The notes beneath the pieces were generated by a model that saw only the letters and a list, made by a program, of their open reading frames with translations, searched no databases and was not told the DNA's origin. A DNA stretch of 64,000 nt from Areca catechu (taxonomy: Eukaryota > Streptophyta > Magnoliopsida > Arecales > Arecaceae). The position numbers and the translations under genes were made by a program. Where the stretch lies: the NCBI GenBank assembly GCA_021397845.1, contig CM038052.1:170306182-170370181 (forward strand), read 5' to 3'. Every line of letters starts with the position of its first letter. Positions within the stretch are counted from its first letter, which is position 1. Positions 1 to 10,263 of this stretch are shown one piece after another.

Positions 1-800
1 AGCAAGGACACAAGCATCAGATTACGGTTAAATCTTGGAAGGAAGATTTACCCATCCCATGCAACGCTGTTTGAGGAACTTTACCAGTTTGCGAATCAGC
101 AGGCTCTGGAGAAGACATCCATGAACAAAACTGTTGAATACCAAAATAGATGGTTAATAATATAACGTAGACTATTATCATAGGCATCGAACATGGTGGC
201 CGACAAGGAAGGAAGATGTGGCATATTACCTGTGGTAATCATCATAATCAAAATTGTAGCCAATGGCCTGGGCAACATACAGCAGAAAACAGATTAAGAT
301 ATAAGAATCACTAGAGCCTAACATTTTTTTAAAAAGAATAAGATATAAGAATCACCAAAATAATTATCAACTTGAGCAATCTGGATTTGTAAAGTGTGCC
401 AGCAGATAGGATATTTGTACTTTTCTGTGGGGGTGTATATTTAAAAAGTTAATCATGTCTTTTCCTTCCCAAAAGAATTGCCATACCAATGAACTAAGGT
501 TTATTTTTTCCAATTTTCTGAAGATTTTTAATCCAAGGTACAGTTAACTGAAATAATCAAAGTTTTCTTACTAGTGGTTCTTCACTTATTGTTAAGCAAT
601 CCACTCGGTTCAACACCCAGTTCATGTCCTCCTACTATTTGTATGTGCAGTGTTTTGTATAAAATCATAAAATCCACAACATGTGATTGTGTATTGCTGC
701 AAACAATGACATCATGTTTAAAATACAGCAATTATTAATCAGTTAATGGGAGGAACAAAAAGAAAAAGAAGAAAAAAGAAATTCAGTGTATGACAAGTAC
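1..800 (-). other. Downstream part of the gyrA fragment, no exon recognised
   Basis: AT-rich DNA following the donor site of the last visible gyrase exon on the minus strand. The terminal gyrase exon, expected to encode a segment resembling GVILMRLD, is not present here, so it either lies before base 1 or is lost. I see no other gene. Confidence 0.4.
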
Positions 801-2947
801 CTTGCAGAGCGTGACTGGACAGATATATCCCGAATCTTGAATCTGTTTACAGTCCCACTTTGACTGACTAGAACTACTTGTTCATCACCTTCGCCATCTT
901 CTGTATGATTGAACATTTTTTTCTAGTAAACAAACTTGTGTTCATAAAAAAAATATCTACATAACCGGTCATCAGAAACAGAGAAAAGTAAAAGAAAATA
1001 CCTGCCAATGAAAACCCAACAACAAATACTGCAGCAAGACAATGACCTGGTGGAAGCTGCAATCAATAATAAATGATAAGCAAGACTAAGCCAATTTTCC
1101 TGTGCATGCTGTCCCAGCAACTGCAAAGCTTGCATTTATCATACTGTAAGAGATCCACAGGGCTGAAGAAGGGGAAAGAATATTTTATGGATGGCTTTGA
1201 ATGCATTAGTAAAAAGTCAAGACTTTTTATACATGCACCCATTTGTTGTTGATTAACACTCTTGTTTTCACCTCAAAAAAGAGAGGAGAGTGCACATAAC
1301 CAAACAAGGAGTGCATTCAACTCTTTCCAGGTTTTCCATACACAAGGCGGTCGGTTGCAATAGATGCAGGTTAAATTCACATGATGGCTTTTAACATTAT
1401 CAAGGGAAGAGATGCAAAAAGCTCCCATTGTTGCTTGTATCTTGTAGAGATGGATGATTGTTTTTGAATAGGCAAGGCCTACTTTTAGGTCATGTTTAGA
1501 ATTGAGTATTTAGAGAAGTTTGAGATGAGGCAGTATTGGTTAGTGAAACTTGATGAAGATTGAATGCTATTGAAAAAGGTTGACAAAGCTGAACAAGTTA
1601 TAGAATGCACAGTAGTGAGATTGTGTTGAGTTGAGACTCAACAAGGCATCTATGACTAAAGAACAAGCTTCCTCACTGCTTTGATTTTGACATACAATAC
1701 AAGGAATGCACCTTCAGGAATTTATGTAATTATTACTACACTTAAATAAACCACAAATAGCAAGCTCTCATGCCAATTAGACAGATCTATATGTTTGAGT
1801 CTTAAAAAAATGTAAAGGAAAATTCTTGAGCTGCCAAAGTTTCTAGAGCACCGATGATGAGGATTAAACAGAAGCACAAGAAATAAAGTTTACGAAACAT
1901 GATGTAACCATTGACACCTGGCAATCAATGTGAAATTTGGATTCAGAAAGATGGACAGAATGCTGAGTAATGCTAACGAAGAAAGATATCCCATGGTTGA
2001 CAATACGCAATGCAGAGACAGCTTTATTTATGAGGGGTCCTAGGTTGAGATCAGCAGGTTGGGAAAAAAGAAAAGAAAAGAAAAGAAAAGTGGGGAAAAA
2101 AAGAACACTTAAATGGAAATAGAGTTGACAAAGTTCAATTGGACAGTTTAAAATTCTGGAAATCTGTGAACTAAGATTTACTGTACGGGCCAGTACTACT
2201 GCATACCAACTATACCGTACCATACTAGTATGTGGTATGGGGGATATACCGGTATGCTGAACCGGCCACTATACTGGGCATACTAAAATGGCAAACCTTG
2301 CTGTGGACCAAGTTGAATCCAGGCTGATCCATACATGTTGGGTAGAGAATGGTTTAACTCATAATTTTCTAGATAATTGTACATTAAAAAAAGAGAATAA
2401 AACTAGGATATACCTTGTAACCGAGCAAGCCCACTCTATTAAAACTTGACAGTCGAAATGCACTTAGAGGCACGCGCTTACCAAGACCATTTTCAGATAC
2501 AAAAAGCAGCCATGGGGGTCGCAAATCTCTACCCCTGCCAATGATATATCCATATAAGCACATCAATTAACATTGTCAGTGTACCAAAATAGACAATGGC
2601 ATGAGAGAAGATGTCAGGAAACCATATTACAGATACATTGATATGTTATAATTATTATTACAAGGTTAAGCAAATGAATGGTAGTCTAACTGCTTTTTAA
2701 AAAAGAAGTGATAGCTATCATATATAGTCTAACCATTTGTGTGGAGATAATGTTGGCATGAGTATGCATGCATATAATCATGAAATCACTAACAGAGGAG
2801 ATCCAGTCAAATATAAAAGTTACCTGCTCCCAGAACTATCTGGCATTTTTTGCAAGTCTCTCTACCAATCTGCAGGTATTATGTCCATGGATGCAATTTT
2901 GTCTCCTTCTTTCAGTTTCATCGATATTACACCCCTTGTTTTTCTTC
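801..2947 (-). pseudogene. DNA gyrase subunit A, C-terminal fragment (four exons)
   Basis: The fragment encodes part of the C-terminal DNA-wrapping domain of organellar (chloroplast/mitochondrial) DNA gyrase subunit A. Four minus-strand exons with GT-AG borders keep phase: 2947-2824 (or ending at 2866), 2534-2414, 1056-1002 and 900-801. Translated pieces include GVISMKLKEGDKIASMDIIP, WLLFVSENGLGKRVPLSAF, LAAVFVVGFSLA and DEQVVLVSQSGTVNRF. These are the GyrA-box region and repeated blades shared with bacterial and plant GyrA. Plant GyrA has roughly 900 residues; only about 130 are visible. The N-terminal breakage-reunion domain with its catalytic Tyr is absent from the window. An in-frame TAG lies at 2864-2862 if the longer first exon is used. 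Upstream on the same strand come GC-rich exon-like sequence and a CACTA terminus rather than more gyrase exons. I therefore call it a truncated or captured copy, although distant N-terminal exons beyond the window cannot be excluded. Confidence 0.8.
1057..2413 (-). other. Intron of the gyrA fragment with simple repeats
   Basis: This is a 1.36 kb intron between two gyrase exons. It contains an (AAAAG)n microsatellite at about 2064-2090. Around 2183-2285 there is a cluster of short near-palindromic GGTAT/ATACC and GTACC/GGTAC words. No coding sequence is recognised. Confidence 0.55.
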
Positions 2948-3359
2948 CTAGTGCACGAAGCTGGATCAATGATGGTCAAACAGCCATAAACAGAGAATAT
3001 GATTAATAAACAGACAGTCAACAATCCTTCAAATTTTGGCAAAATGCAAGGAAATGTAAGAGCTAGAACTAGATCAGCCAAGTGAACTTCAAACCTAGTT
3101 TTCTAACATAAACAAGGAAATTAGACAACTAAACTGATTTTAAAATGACTGCTGACTGCATTCAAAAAGCATCTCCTAACATGATCAGACCAAGATAATG
3201 GAAAGTGAATAATGGATCATGTACACACAAATCTTGAGCTCAGGTAGCTCAAGGAGTGAAAAGACATTAATGGGAATGCCTAAGGTTTCGTCAGGGAGTG
3301 AGATGATTTGTACTGTGGGATATCATTTGATATTTGAGAGGAACATACCTGATGGAGAT

Positions 3360-3830
3360 CGAAGGGACTTTCTTCTCCGCAAGAATCCATCGCACACTGG
3401 AAACAAACAAGAGCCGGAATCCGTGCACCGACGATGGATGGAGGGAGGGAGAGGGAGATGACGGAGGGAGGGAGATCTAGGGTTTCGATTTGAAGAGATC
3501 AAAACCGATCGCGGAGAGAAGAAGGGAAGGTCGTCTGGATCGGGTGGGAGCCGGAATCCACGCGCCGATGATGGATGAAGGAGAACGGGCCGACCGAGTG
3601 GCTAGTCTTGAGCTTCGCAGGCACGGAGGCGGTGGTGGCAGGGTGAGGGAAGCTGAGGGAGCACCAGAGCTGGGGCTCCGACCGCAACCGCCGCATCCCT
3701 ATGAGGTCCGTGCCGGACCCCGACCACCGGATCCCGTCCTGGGGGCCGTGGAGGTGTTCCTTGGCCACATCCGACACCGCCGGTGAGCTGCTGTGGACGA
3801 TCGCCGTCGCCGTGCATGGCATGATCAAAT
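3360..3830 (-). other. GC-rich exon-like sequence next to the CACTA end
   Basis: An abrupt GC-rich stretch lies between AT-rich flanks. It has an open minus-strand frame at 3828-3499 that matches nothing I recognise. A candidate short first exon follows, with ATG near 3395 and a GT donor at about 3350. The position just inside a CACTA terminus, on the strand of the gyrase exons, fits a promoter-proximal exon of a transposon-borne transcript. That is inference; it could equally be the 5' end of a small unknown gene. Confidence 0.3.
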
Positions 3831-3940
3831 AATGGGAAGGGAAGGAGGGAGGAAGGAGTTGCCGTCCGTGGGAAGCAGCGCCGGAATCAACCGAAAATGG
3901 AGGGAGGGAGAGGGAGGTGCCGCGGCCACATTAATAAGGT

Positions 3941-4099
3941 TAGGGATCGATCCGGGGACGGGGGAGAGTAACCGGGCGAGGAAAAAATGTCGTCATTTGC
4001 CGACGCTTGTAGAAAGCGTCAAAAAGTTAGTAGGACGTCCCGACGCTAGTCAGAAGCATCGGGAAAAAATCGTCGCCTTTTTTCGTTTCCGTTGTAGTG
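3941..4099 (-). mobile_element. CACTA (En/Spm-type) DNA transposon terminus
   Basis: Read on the minus strand from 4099 the sequence begins CACTACAACGGAAACG, the hallmark of a CACTA terminal inverted repeat. It is followed by clustered subterminal words of the GCGTCGG / CCGACGC type at about 3990-4060 in both orientations, as in transposase-binding subterminal repeats. The possible 3-bp target duplication ACT follows at 4100-4102. The element would extend to lower coordinates. No matching opposite terminus is visible in the window, so its length is unknown and it may be truncated. Confidence 0.6.
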
Positions 4100-4198
4100 A
4101 CTCCAACAAAGAGAAATCTTTGTCCACCACTCCCGATGGAGAAAACTAAGGTGGGGTGCACTACTTTACTGGATTAGGTCATGTATCGTAATTAATAA

Positions 4199-4680
4199 TG
4201 GGGTTACACTGGTTTCCAATACCATAAATATTTAATACAACTTAATTTTTTTTTCAATTTTTTTCTAATGAAGATGCCTTTTTCTTGTATCATGACATCT
4301 TGTTGGTAATATATGACTTTTTGAAGCAAATTATGATATTATATAGTAATATATGACTTCTTGAAGTAAATTATGATATTTTGTAATAATATATGACTTC
4401 CTGAAAAAAAATTTATGACATCCTATGATAATATATGACTTTCTAAAACAAATTACGACATTGTGTAATCAAAGACATGAGAAGTCATAATAACCAACGA
4501 GATGCCATATAAAGACATAAGAAGTTATAAAAAGCAATTGAATGTCATAAAGAATAACATGAAGTCATAATAAGCAATAGGATATCGTGACATAGGAAAA
4601 CTACATTTTTGTTCAAAAAATTTTTAAAAAAAGCTGAACTATATTAAATACATATGACATTGGAAACTAGTGTAGTTCCC
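4199..4680. mobile_element. MITE-like element with internal short tandem repeats
   Basis: Imperfect terminal inverted repeats about 60 bp long face each other. The left end reads GGGGTTACACTGGTTTCCAA; the right end, reverse-complemented, reads GGAACTACACTAGTTTCCAA. Between them lies an AT-rich interior with repeated units of about 45-55 bp built on ATATGACTTCTTGAAG-like words (about 4300-4450), and similar words inverted at 4490-4570. There is no coding capacity. A clear target duplication was not found, so the superfamily (Mutator-like by TIR length) is uncertain. Confidence 0.5.
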
Positions 4681-5640
4681 TGCAGGCTCCTATCCCGTCG
4701 GAAAATGCTCGATTCAAGGTGATAGATTTTTGCAGTCTTTTTCCATCCAAGGATAAGTATGTCAACCCGACACCGCTAAAGTGCCGGCTGATCAAAACGA
4801 GAAAGAAGAAAGATCCTGATCTTTTACTTACCTAACCAGCATGGGCCTCGGGGGATTCCTGATGTACAAAACCCTTTGAACATAAATTCGGGACTCTTGG
4901 TTGATGGAAGGGGTAATGTACCGGTTGTCATGTGGCAGTAGTTGCCTATAAAAGAGTTAATGAGCTAAACAAAGTAATACAATGCGAGAAATGTTGTTAA
5001 ATCTTGTTTTCTTTAGGTAAATGTTAAGTATTACAAGAATCTTTACAAAGATAGGAGGGTATGCTTGATATGGTTAAGTTGGTAGGGATTCTTTCATATG
5101 AATAGGAATAAGCTGATCGGGCATTTCTCTTATGATGGGGTTTGGAGGATCATCAGGTTTTTGAAGAGTGAAAAGGTCCATGAACTAGTTTGCTTTGCTT
5201 TCCTGTTAAATCAACTTGGATTTAGAGAACATTATCATTGATCTTTCAGGATTATCCATTGGGGGCCTACATAGTAAAGCATTTGGCTTGTTTTCCACAT
5301 GCTTATCAAAAGAAATGTAATGCTGTCAAATATGTTTTCCAAATTGACTTCCAAATGGGGGGATATTAATGATTTAACTCTTGAGTACATTATATGGTCG
5401 CTTGATGTGTGTTCGTGAGCAATTATCAATAATCAAGGAGCTTCCGAAAATCTAATCTTGCTGATGTTCTACGGGAAAAAAAAACGAAATCCAAACCCAC
5501 ATCAAGATCGATACTTGATGGATTTCTCCGTCTCAGATGTTCTCTCTCCTGGCATATTAATAAATCGTGGAAACAGAAAACCTAAATTGAAGCATTTAGG
5601 AAAGCTGGAAAGAATGGATTGTAACAGGTATGTCAGGGTC
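4681..5640. other. Unassigned intergenic sequence
   Basis: No gene, element end or repeat was recognised. Short open frames here (for example 5458-5646) have no familiar motif. Confidence 0.5.
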
Positions 5641-6150
5641 GGCTGATTCTAGCCCTAGTTGGTGATTTTTGGATGAGAAAAGGCACTTACCAGTGAGCGA
5701 TGGAAAAAAAAAAATGAAGAAGACAGATATGGAGCATCGTCGGTAAAAGGATCGTAGCGCGAGTTTGGGAATATCGGCTCTTTATCGAAGTGCCTGAAGG
5801 TGGGATGATTGGAGAAGCACCGGAGACGGCGAGATGATCGGAGGAAGGCACGAGAGAGAAGAAATGGTGGCTCGGGGCGGCGCCGGTGCGATTGAAATTA
5901 GAGTTAGGAGGGGGAAAGAAGATCGCGGCGGCAATCAGAGAAAAAACCAACCAATGCTTTGAGGCGTCGTTAAACCCTGTTTTTGCCAACGCAACCAAAA
6001 ATAAAAAAATAAAAAAAGCGTCGGCATATCCTCCGACCCAATTTCCTGAAGCTTTTAAGCGTTATTATTTTTCGGACATTTAAAAAAAAAAAAAAAAAAA
6101 ACATTGGCATGCTTGCGGGATATCCGATGCTTTTTTTCTAGCAAAAATTT
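5641..6150 (-). mobile_element. Possible degenerate CACTA-like terminal segment
   Basis: The layout resembles the 3360-4099 segment. A GC-rich stretch with an open minus-strand frame (5998-5687) is followed outward by GCGTCGG / CCGACGC-type words, poly-A runs and a GATGC-rich edge. No CACTA terminus is preserved, so the assignment rests on architecture and subterminal-like words only. Confidence 0.25.
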
Positions 6151-6539
6151 CTGGTCTAAAATTAATTTTAGAGGAGCTCGAGATCGATCAACGGAGTTCG
6201 GTGTCAACACAAACTATACAACAACATTTGTTTTTTTAAAAAAATATCCTACAAATAACTTGGTTATTCCTGTATCTCCATGGCATTTTGTGTTTTTATG
6301 TATAAATGATCTGTTGCCAAGTTCCACGACGCACAAATACCGGTAGATATTGTCATTTTACCCGATCAGGAGAGTTTCCGTGTGTGTGAGGTTGTGGTAT
6401 TTCCCAAGAGGCTTTTGTGATAGGAATTACCGTCAGATAAGGAGCACGCACGCTTGGGTTCGATGCCTTTGGTACGATATAAAAAAAAAATAGCTTTCCA
6501 TTATGATCCTTGGATCGTTACGTGATTATTTGATTCGGA

Positions 6540-6865
6540 CCGTAAATTTTTTTGTATATCCTTCTTATCAATCGGTGAGTACGCCAACTTAACCGCACTA
6601 CGGTGTCAGAGTTACAGCCACTATTTTCCCGGTCATGTAGATCCAGAATTTCTGAAATTTAATCGAGTCATCACCTAATCGTACTACGGTACCGGAGTTA
6701 CAGCCATTCCGCCTCCCGGTCATGTGGATCCAAAATTTCTAAAATTTAATCGAGTCATCCGAGAGATCATGCCTCGAATTCGTGATCAGCAAAATATTTA
6801 CAAGAACGAAATCGTGCTCTAACCAACCGCGCTACCATCATAATGATACATCAATCCACCGTTGA
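6540..6865 (-). mobile_element. tRNA-derived SINE-like sequence with an 86-bp duplication
   Basis: On the minus strand, 6834-6823 reads TAGCGCGGTTGG followed by TTAGAGC, like a tRNA D-arm and pol III A box. About 45 nt further, 6782-6771 reads CGAATTCGAGGC, a degenerate B box. The acceptor stem does not pair, so it is not a functional tRNA gene. Downstream lies a direct duplication with an 86-bp period (about 6597-6682 and 6683-6768), both copies holding CCGGTCATGT and TTTAATCGAGTCATC. A tRNA-like head with an unrelated body fits a SINE; the 3' end is not defined. Confidence 0.35.
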
Positions 6866-6869
6866 GCCG

Positions 6870-7529
6870 GTTAATTTGAATCATTTGGTAGCCGAAACAA
6901 GGATTCCGCCGTTCTTGAGCCACGGTTAATTGGGTTCCAATCCTCGTGTTCTCCAGAGTCTCCTCATGCTCATCTTGAGAGAAAACCTTGAACCCTGATC
7001 CACTTCAATAGAACAAGTTTACAGCCTCCGTTGCTGCCTCAAACCACTGCACCTTCCATCCCAACCGTGACAACCCCACAAAATGGAAGAGAACATTTTG
7101 TTTAAAAAAATAACAAAGAAGAGCGTGGAGACAACTTACCTCTAATGATGCTATTAGGTGTTTCCATCTTTGTCCCATCAACCAAGACTTGTGACTATTC
7201 AATAAAATATTAAAGACTACTTATTTGGTTATTTTTATATGATTGGACAAAAATTTCTTCGAGCTTCGTGGATTGTACTATCTATTTAAACATGGTTCTA
7301 TAAACCCACCATTCAATCTAAATTTTATGAGAAAATAAAAAAAAAATCTCCATAAAATTTTTATCCTTTGTGTAGCTCAAAAACTAAGATTTGGATAAAA
7401 TCTCGGAAGATGAGCCAGGAGATCCGATTCATCCACAAATTTTAGTTCAATCTTGTAAGAATATTCAAACAGACTGTAAGTAGATGAACAAAGTACGATT
7501 ACAAAGATAAGGATAAGGCAAGAAGTTAC

Positions 7530-7530
<1 letters not shown>
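6870..7530. other. Unassigned intergenic sequence
   Basis: AT-rich sequence with no recognisable gene or transposon terminus. Confidence 0.5.

Positions 7531-7531
<1 letters not shown>

Positions 7532-7591
<60 letters not shown>
7532..7591. repeat. (TA)n microsatellite
   Basis: About 60 bases of uninterrupted TA dinucleotides. They form the left border of an AT-rich degenerate segment. Confidence 0.95.
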
Positions 7592-7595
<4 letters not shown>

Positions 7596-8140
7596 TTCAA
7601 ATTGATTTTAAGTTTTGATAAACCGAATTTCCAGATTTATTTTAAGTAAAGCCAGAAACTGAACCAAAATAATCTAAAATCGAACAAACCAAACTGAAAT
7701 AATTTCAATTCGATACGGTTTGGTAATTTAGTTTTGGACTTCTTTATATTGGACTTTTGATTTTAGTTTGAACTTAAAGTTCTTTGATAATTTTATTATT
7801 TGAGTTGTTGAACTTAGTATTATTATTATTCGAATTCAAATTAATAATAAATTATTAAAAAATTTAATTTAATAAAATTATCTCATACACTTTACAATCT
7901 ATCAATATAATATTTATTTTTAAATATAGAAAGAACAAAGATGGATTTTTATTATATTTTATATTTTAGTTTTTAGTTAATCAAAGTTATTAAATTAAAT
8001 ACTAAACATTGAATCAATTAAAAAATTTTGGTTTGGTTTGAATTGAAATCGAAATTTTTAGAAGAAAATAAAATAGATGCATAAATAATTAATGGTTCGG
8101 TTCAGCTTTCGATTAACCGAACCATTTGCACACCCTCTAA
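7592..8140. mobile_element. Degenerate hAT/MITE-like segment, one end only
   Basis: AT-rich sequence ends at about 8136 with CCATTTGCACACCCT. Its reverse complement, AGGGTGTGCAAATGG, resembles a hAT-type inverted terminus and the 21671-22226 element ends. The expected opposite end is missing and the (TA)n tract lies where it should be. Confidence 0.3.
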
Positions 8141-8561
8141 AGGAAGTGATGGCAGTAACTAAGGTTGAGGGACTAATAGATTTAGCATTTAGAGATTTTT
8201 TTTTTTTTTTTGAGCCTATTTTTCAAGGATGAGAATTTCCAGCAAGTGCAAAGTGTTGCTATCAAATCGCCTTTCATTGGACTCCAGCGATGACCGAGGG
8301 TGCTTCGACCTTCCTTGGATGGAACTGGATGATGTTCCTGGTGGCTTTCGGATGGAAACCTATAAGAAGAGTCCCTAAACTGGGATTTCAAGTGGAAGAC
8401 TCTTCGATGATCAAGTCAATGGATGGGAAAAACAAGCTATAGCAGCCGGAGTTGTGAGTGATAATGGTGATTGAATAAGCATGTGAATGATAAAGATGAG
8501 TTATTGTAATGTAACATTAATATGTCATATCTCATTGAGGGGTTCCCTCTTACCAATTTAT
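8141..8561. other. Unassigned sequence flanking the first Gypsy element
   Basis: No recognisable gene. It includes a poly-T run near 8199-8212. The final bases AAGAC (8562-8566) are the target duplication of the Gypsy element that follows. Confidence 0.5.
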
Positions 8562-8566
8562 AAGAC
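8562..8566. repeat. Target-site duplication, left copy (AAGAC)
   Basis: AAGAC directly precedes the 5' LTR and recurs directly after the 3' LTR at 20988-20992, as expected for a 5-bp retroviral-type integrase duplication. Confidence 0.9.
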
Positions 8567-10185
8567 TGTTACGGTCGTAATGATGACGTGGTTGGTCGCA
8601 GATCCCGGCGGGCACTATACGAGCCACGTGGAGGTTTTCGACCGAATCAGCTGCGGCTCCCCGCCCGAAGTCGAGCTCGGACGGGCTCCCCCGCTCCCTC
8701 TCCGGGTGGCACCCATAGACGGCCCCGCCTCGGCCGAGGTCGAGCCGAGCGTCCTTCTGCCGTCCCGCCAGGTGTCCACCCAGGAGGGGTCCACCTCGGC
8801 CAAGGTCAGGCTGCTCCCCCGCTCCCTCGCAAGGTGGCACCCATAGACGGTCCCACCTCGGCCGAGGTCGAGCCGGGCCCCCCTTCGCTCCTTCGCCATG
8901 TGGCCCCTCGAGACGGGACCACCTCGGCCGAGGCCGAGCGTCCTTCTGCCGTCCCGCCAGGTGTCCACCCAGGAGGGGTCCACCTCGGCCGAGGTCGGCT
9001 GCTCCCCCGCTCCCTCGCCAGGTGGCACCCATAGACGGCCCCACCTCGGCCGAGGTCGAGCCGGGCCCCTTCGCTCCTTCGCCAGGTAGCCCCTGAGACG
9101 GGACCACCTCGGTCGAGGCCGAGCATCCTTCTGCCACCCCGCCAGGTGTCCACCCAGGAGGGGTCCACCTCGGCCAAGGTCGGCTGCTCCCCCGCTCCCT
9201 CGCCAGGTGGCACCCATAGACGGCCCCACCTCGGTCGAGGTCGAGGCGGGCCCCCTCGCTCCTTCGCTAGGTGGCCCCTGAGACGGGACCACCTCGGTCG
9301 AGGCCGAGCGTCCTTCTGCCGCCCCGCCAGGTGTCCACCCGGGAGGGGTCCACCTCGGCCGAGGTCAGGCAGCTCGTACATAGAGAGCCCCAAGAGCGGA
9401 GGCGCAGGTTCCGAGGCCGGCCCTCGAGCCGTGCGCGCCGCACCCCGAAGAGGGCGCCCTGTACGGATGGCGGCGGCACGCGGAACATCACTTACGTCGG
9501 CCCGACAGGTTCCACAGTCGAGAGACGCGGCTCTGACAGGACAGGGCCCCTAGACGGGCAAGCACCGGCACCTGGGAGGAGAGCACCCATGCTTGGCCCA
9601 AGGTCTGACCGGCCGCCCTGCTGATGCCCCCCTCCTTTACCTTTTCCCCGCTAGACTCGGCGAACGAGGCCGGAGAGCCGCCTGGCCCTCAGAACCAGAA
9701 GGGAAAAGAGAAAAGGACGGGGAGAGGGCGACGAGAACGAGAGGGGGAGGAGCCTCCCGAGAGCGAAAAATGAGCAGGCACCGGGAGGAGATAAAAGGAA
9801 GAAGCAAAGAGACGACCAGGTAGGCAGAGACAAATAAGAAACAGAGGCCGGAAGCTCCGCTCGACGGGACAAGATCCAGGGTCCCGAGAGGGGATCGCTT
9901 GGCGTGAGCTCGGCAAGGGAGTCCAGTCGGGTTTCTGGTCTCTTTAAGCACCATTCTTGCTTATAGAATCTCTGAGTCTGGGACTCCTTCGGGGGCCCGT
10001 CCCAGGGACTCTGTTCCCTCTCGCCGTCTACTAACTTGATCGTCGGAGCTCCCTCGCCGGGATCCCCGGCCAGGGTCTTCTGACCCCGTCTTGCAGGTCT
10101 GGTCCAGCCAGGAGGCCCCAGGAGCAAGACGGTCTATACGGATCGGCGGTTTCGAGGCACGGGCGCGGCGGCGAGATCGGCAACA
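8567..10185 (+). repeat. 5' LTR of Tat-1
   Basis: A 1619-bp LTR starting TGTTACGGTC and ending GATCGGCAACA, matching the 1611-bp 3' LTR along its whole length. The U3-like half holds the palindrome array at 8728-9364. The distal half has few stops in several frames, which gives misleading long ORFs on both strands. Confidence 0.93.
8728..9364. repeat. Palindromic minisatellite inside the Tat-1 5' LTR
   Basis: Eleven copies of the palindrome CCTCGGCCGAGG or one-to-two-base variants start at 8728, 8794, 8856, 8922, 8983, 9044, 9107, 9168, 9229, 9292 and 9353, spaced 61-66 bp. Three successive units form a higher-order repeat of about 185-189 bp, visible in the recurring word CCAGGTGTCCACCC at 8768, 8957, 9142 and 9327. 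The same array lies in the 3' LTR (about 19537-20165). Confidence 0.9.
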
Positions 10186-10188
10186 GAT

Positions 10189-10206
10189 TGGCATGCCAGA
10201 TAGGGG
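10189..10206 (+). promoter_or_regulatory. Putative primer-binding site of Tat-1
   Basis: Four bases after the LTR, TGGCATGCCAGATAGGGG starts with the TGG expected opposite a tRNA CCA end. The same position in the second Tat element (47724) reads TGGCATGCCAGGTAGGGG. The matching tRNA is not one I can name with confidence. Confidence 0.55.
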
Positions 10207-10263
10207 GGCAGAACGACACCCCTGGTGGGAGCTAGCTTTCTGCAGGCAAAGCGCTCTCCGACG

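Noticed and set aside
2737..3081. Plus- and minus-strand frames of 73-89 codons overlapping the gyrase exon
   Set aside because: They are in other frames than the GyrA-matching one and end in intron sequence.
6771..6834. tRNA gene on the minus strand
   Set aside because: A and B boxes are tRNA-like but the acceptor arms do not pair and no clear anticodon arm forms; a SINE head fits better.
8550..9553. Several long open frames on both strands (up to 225 codons)
   Set aside because: They lie in the GC-rich palindromic repeat of the LTR, are repetitive in all frames, and match the repeat period rather than any protein family.
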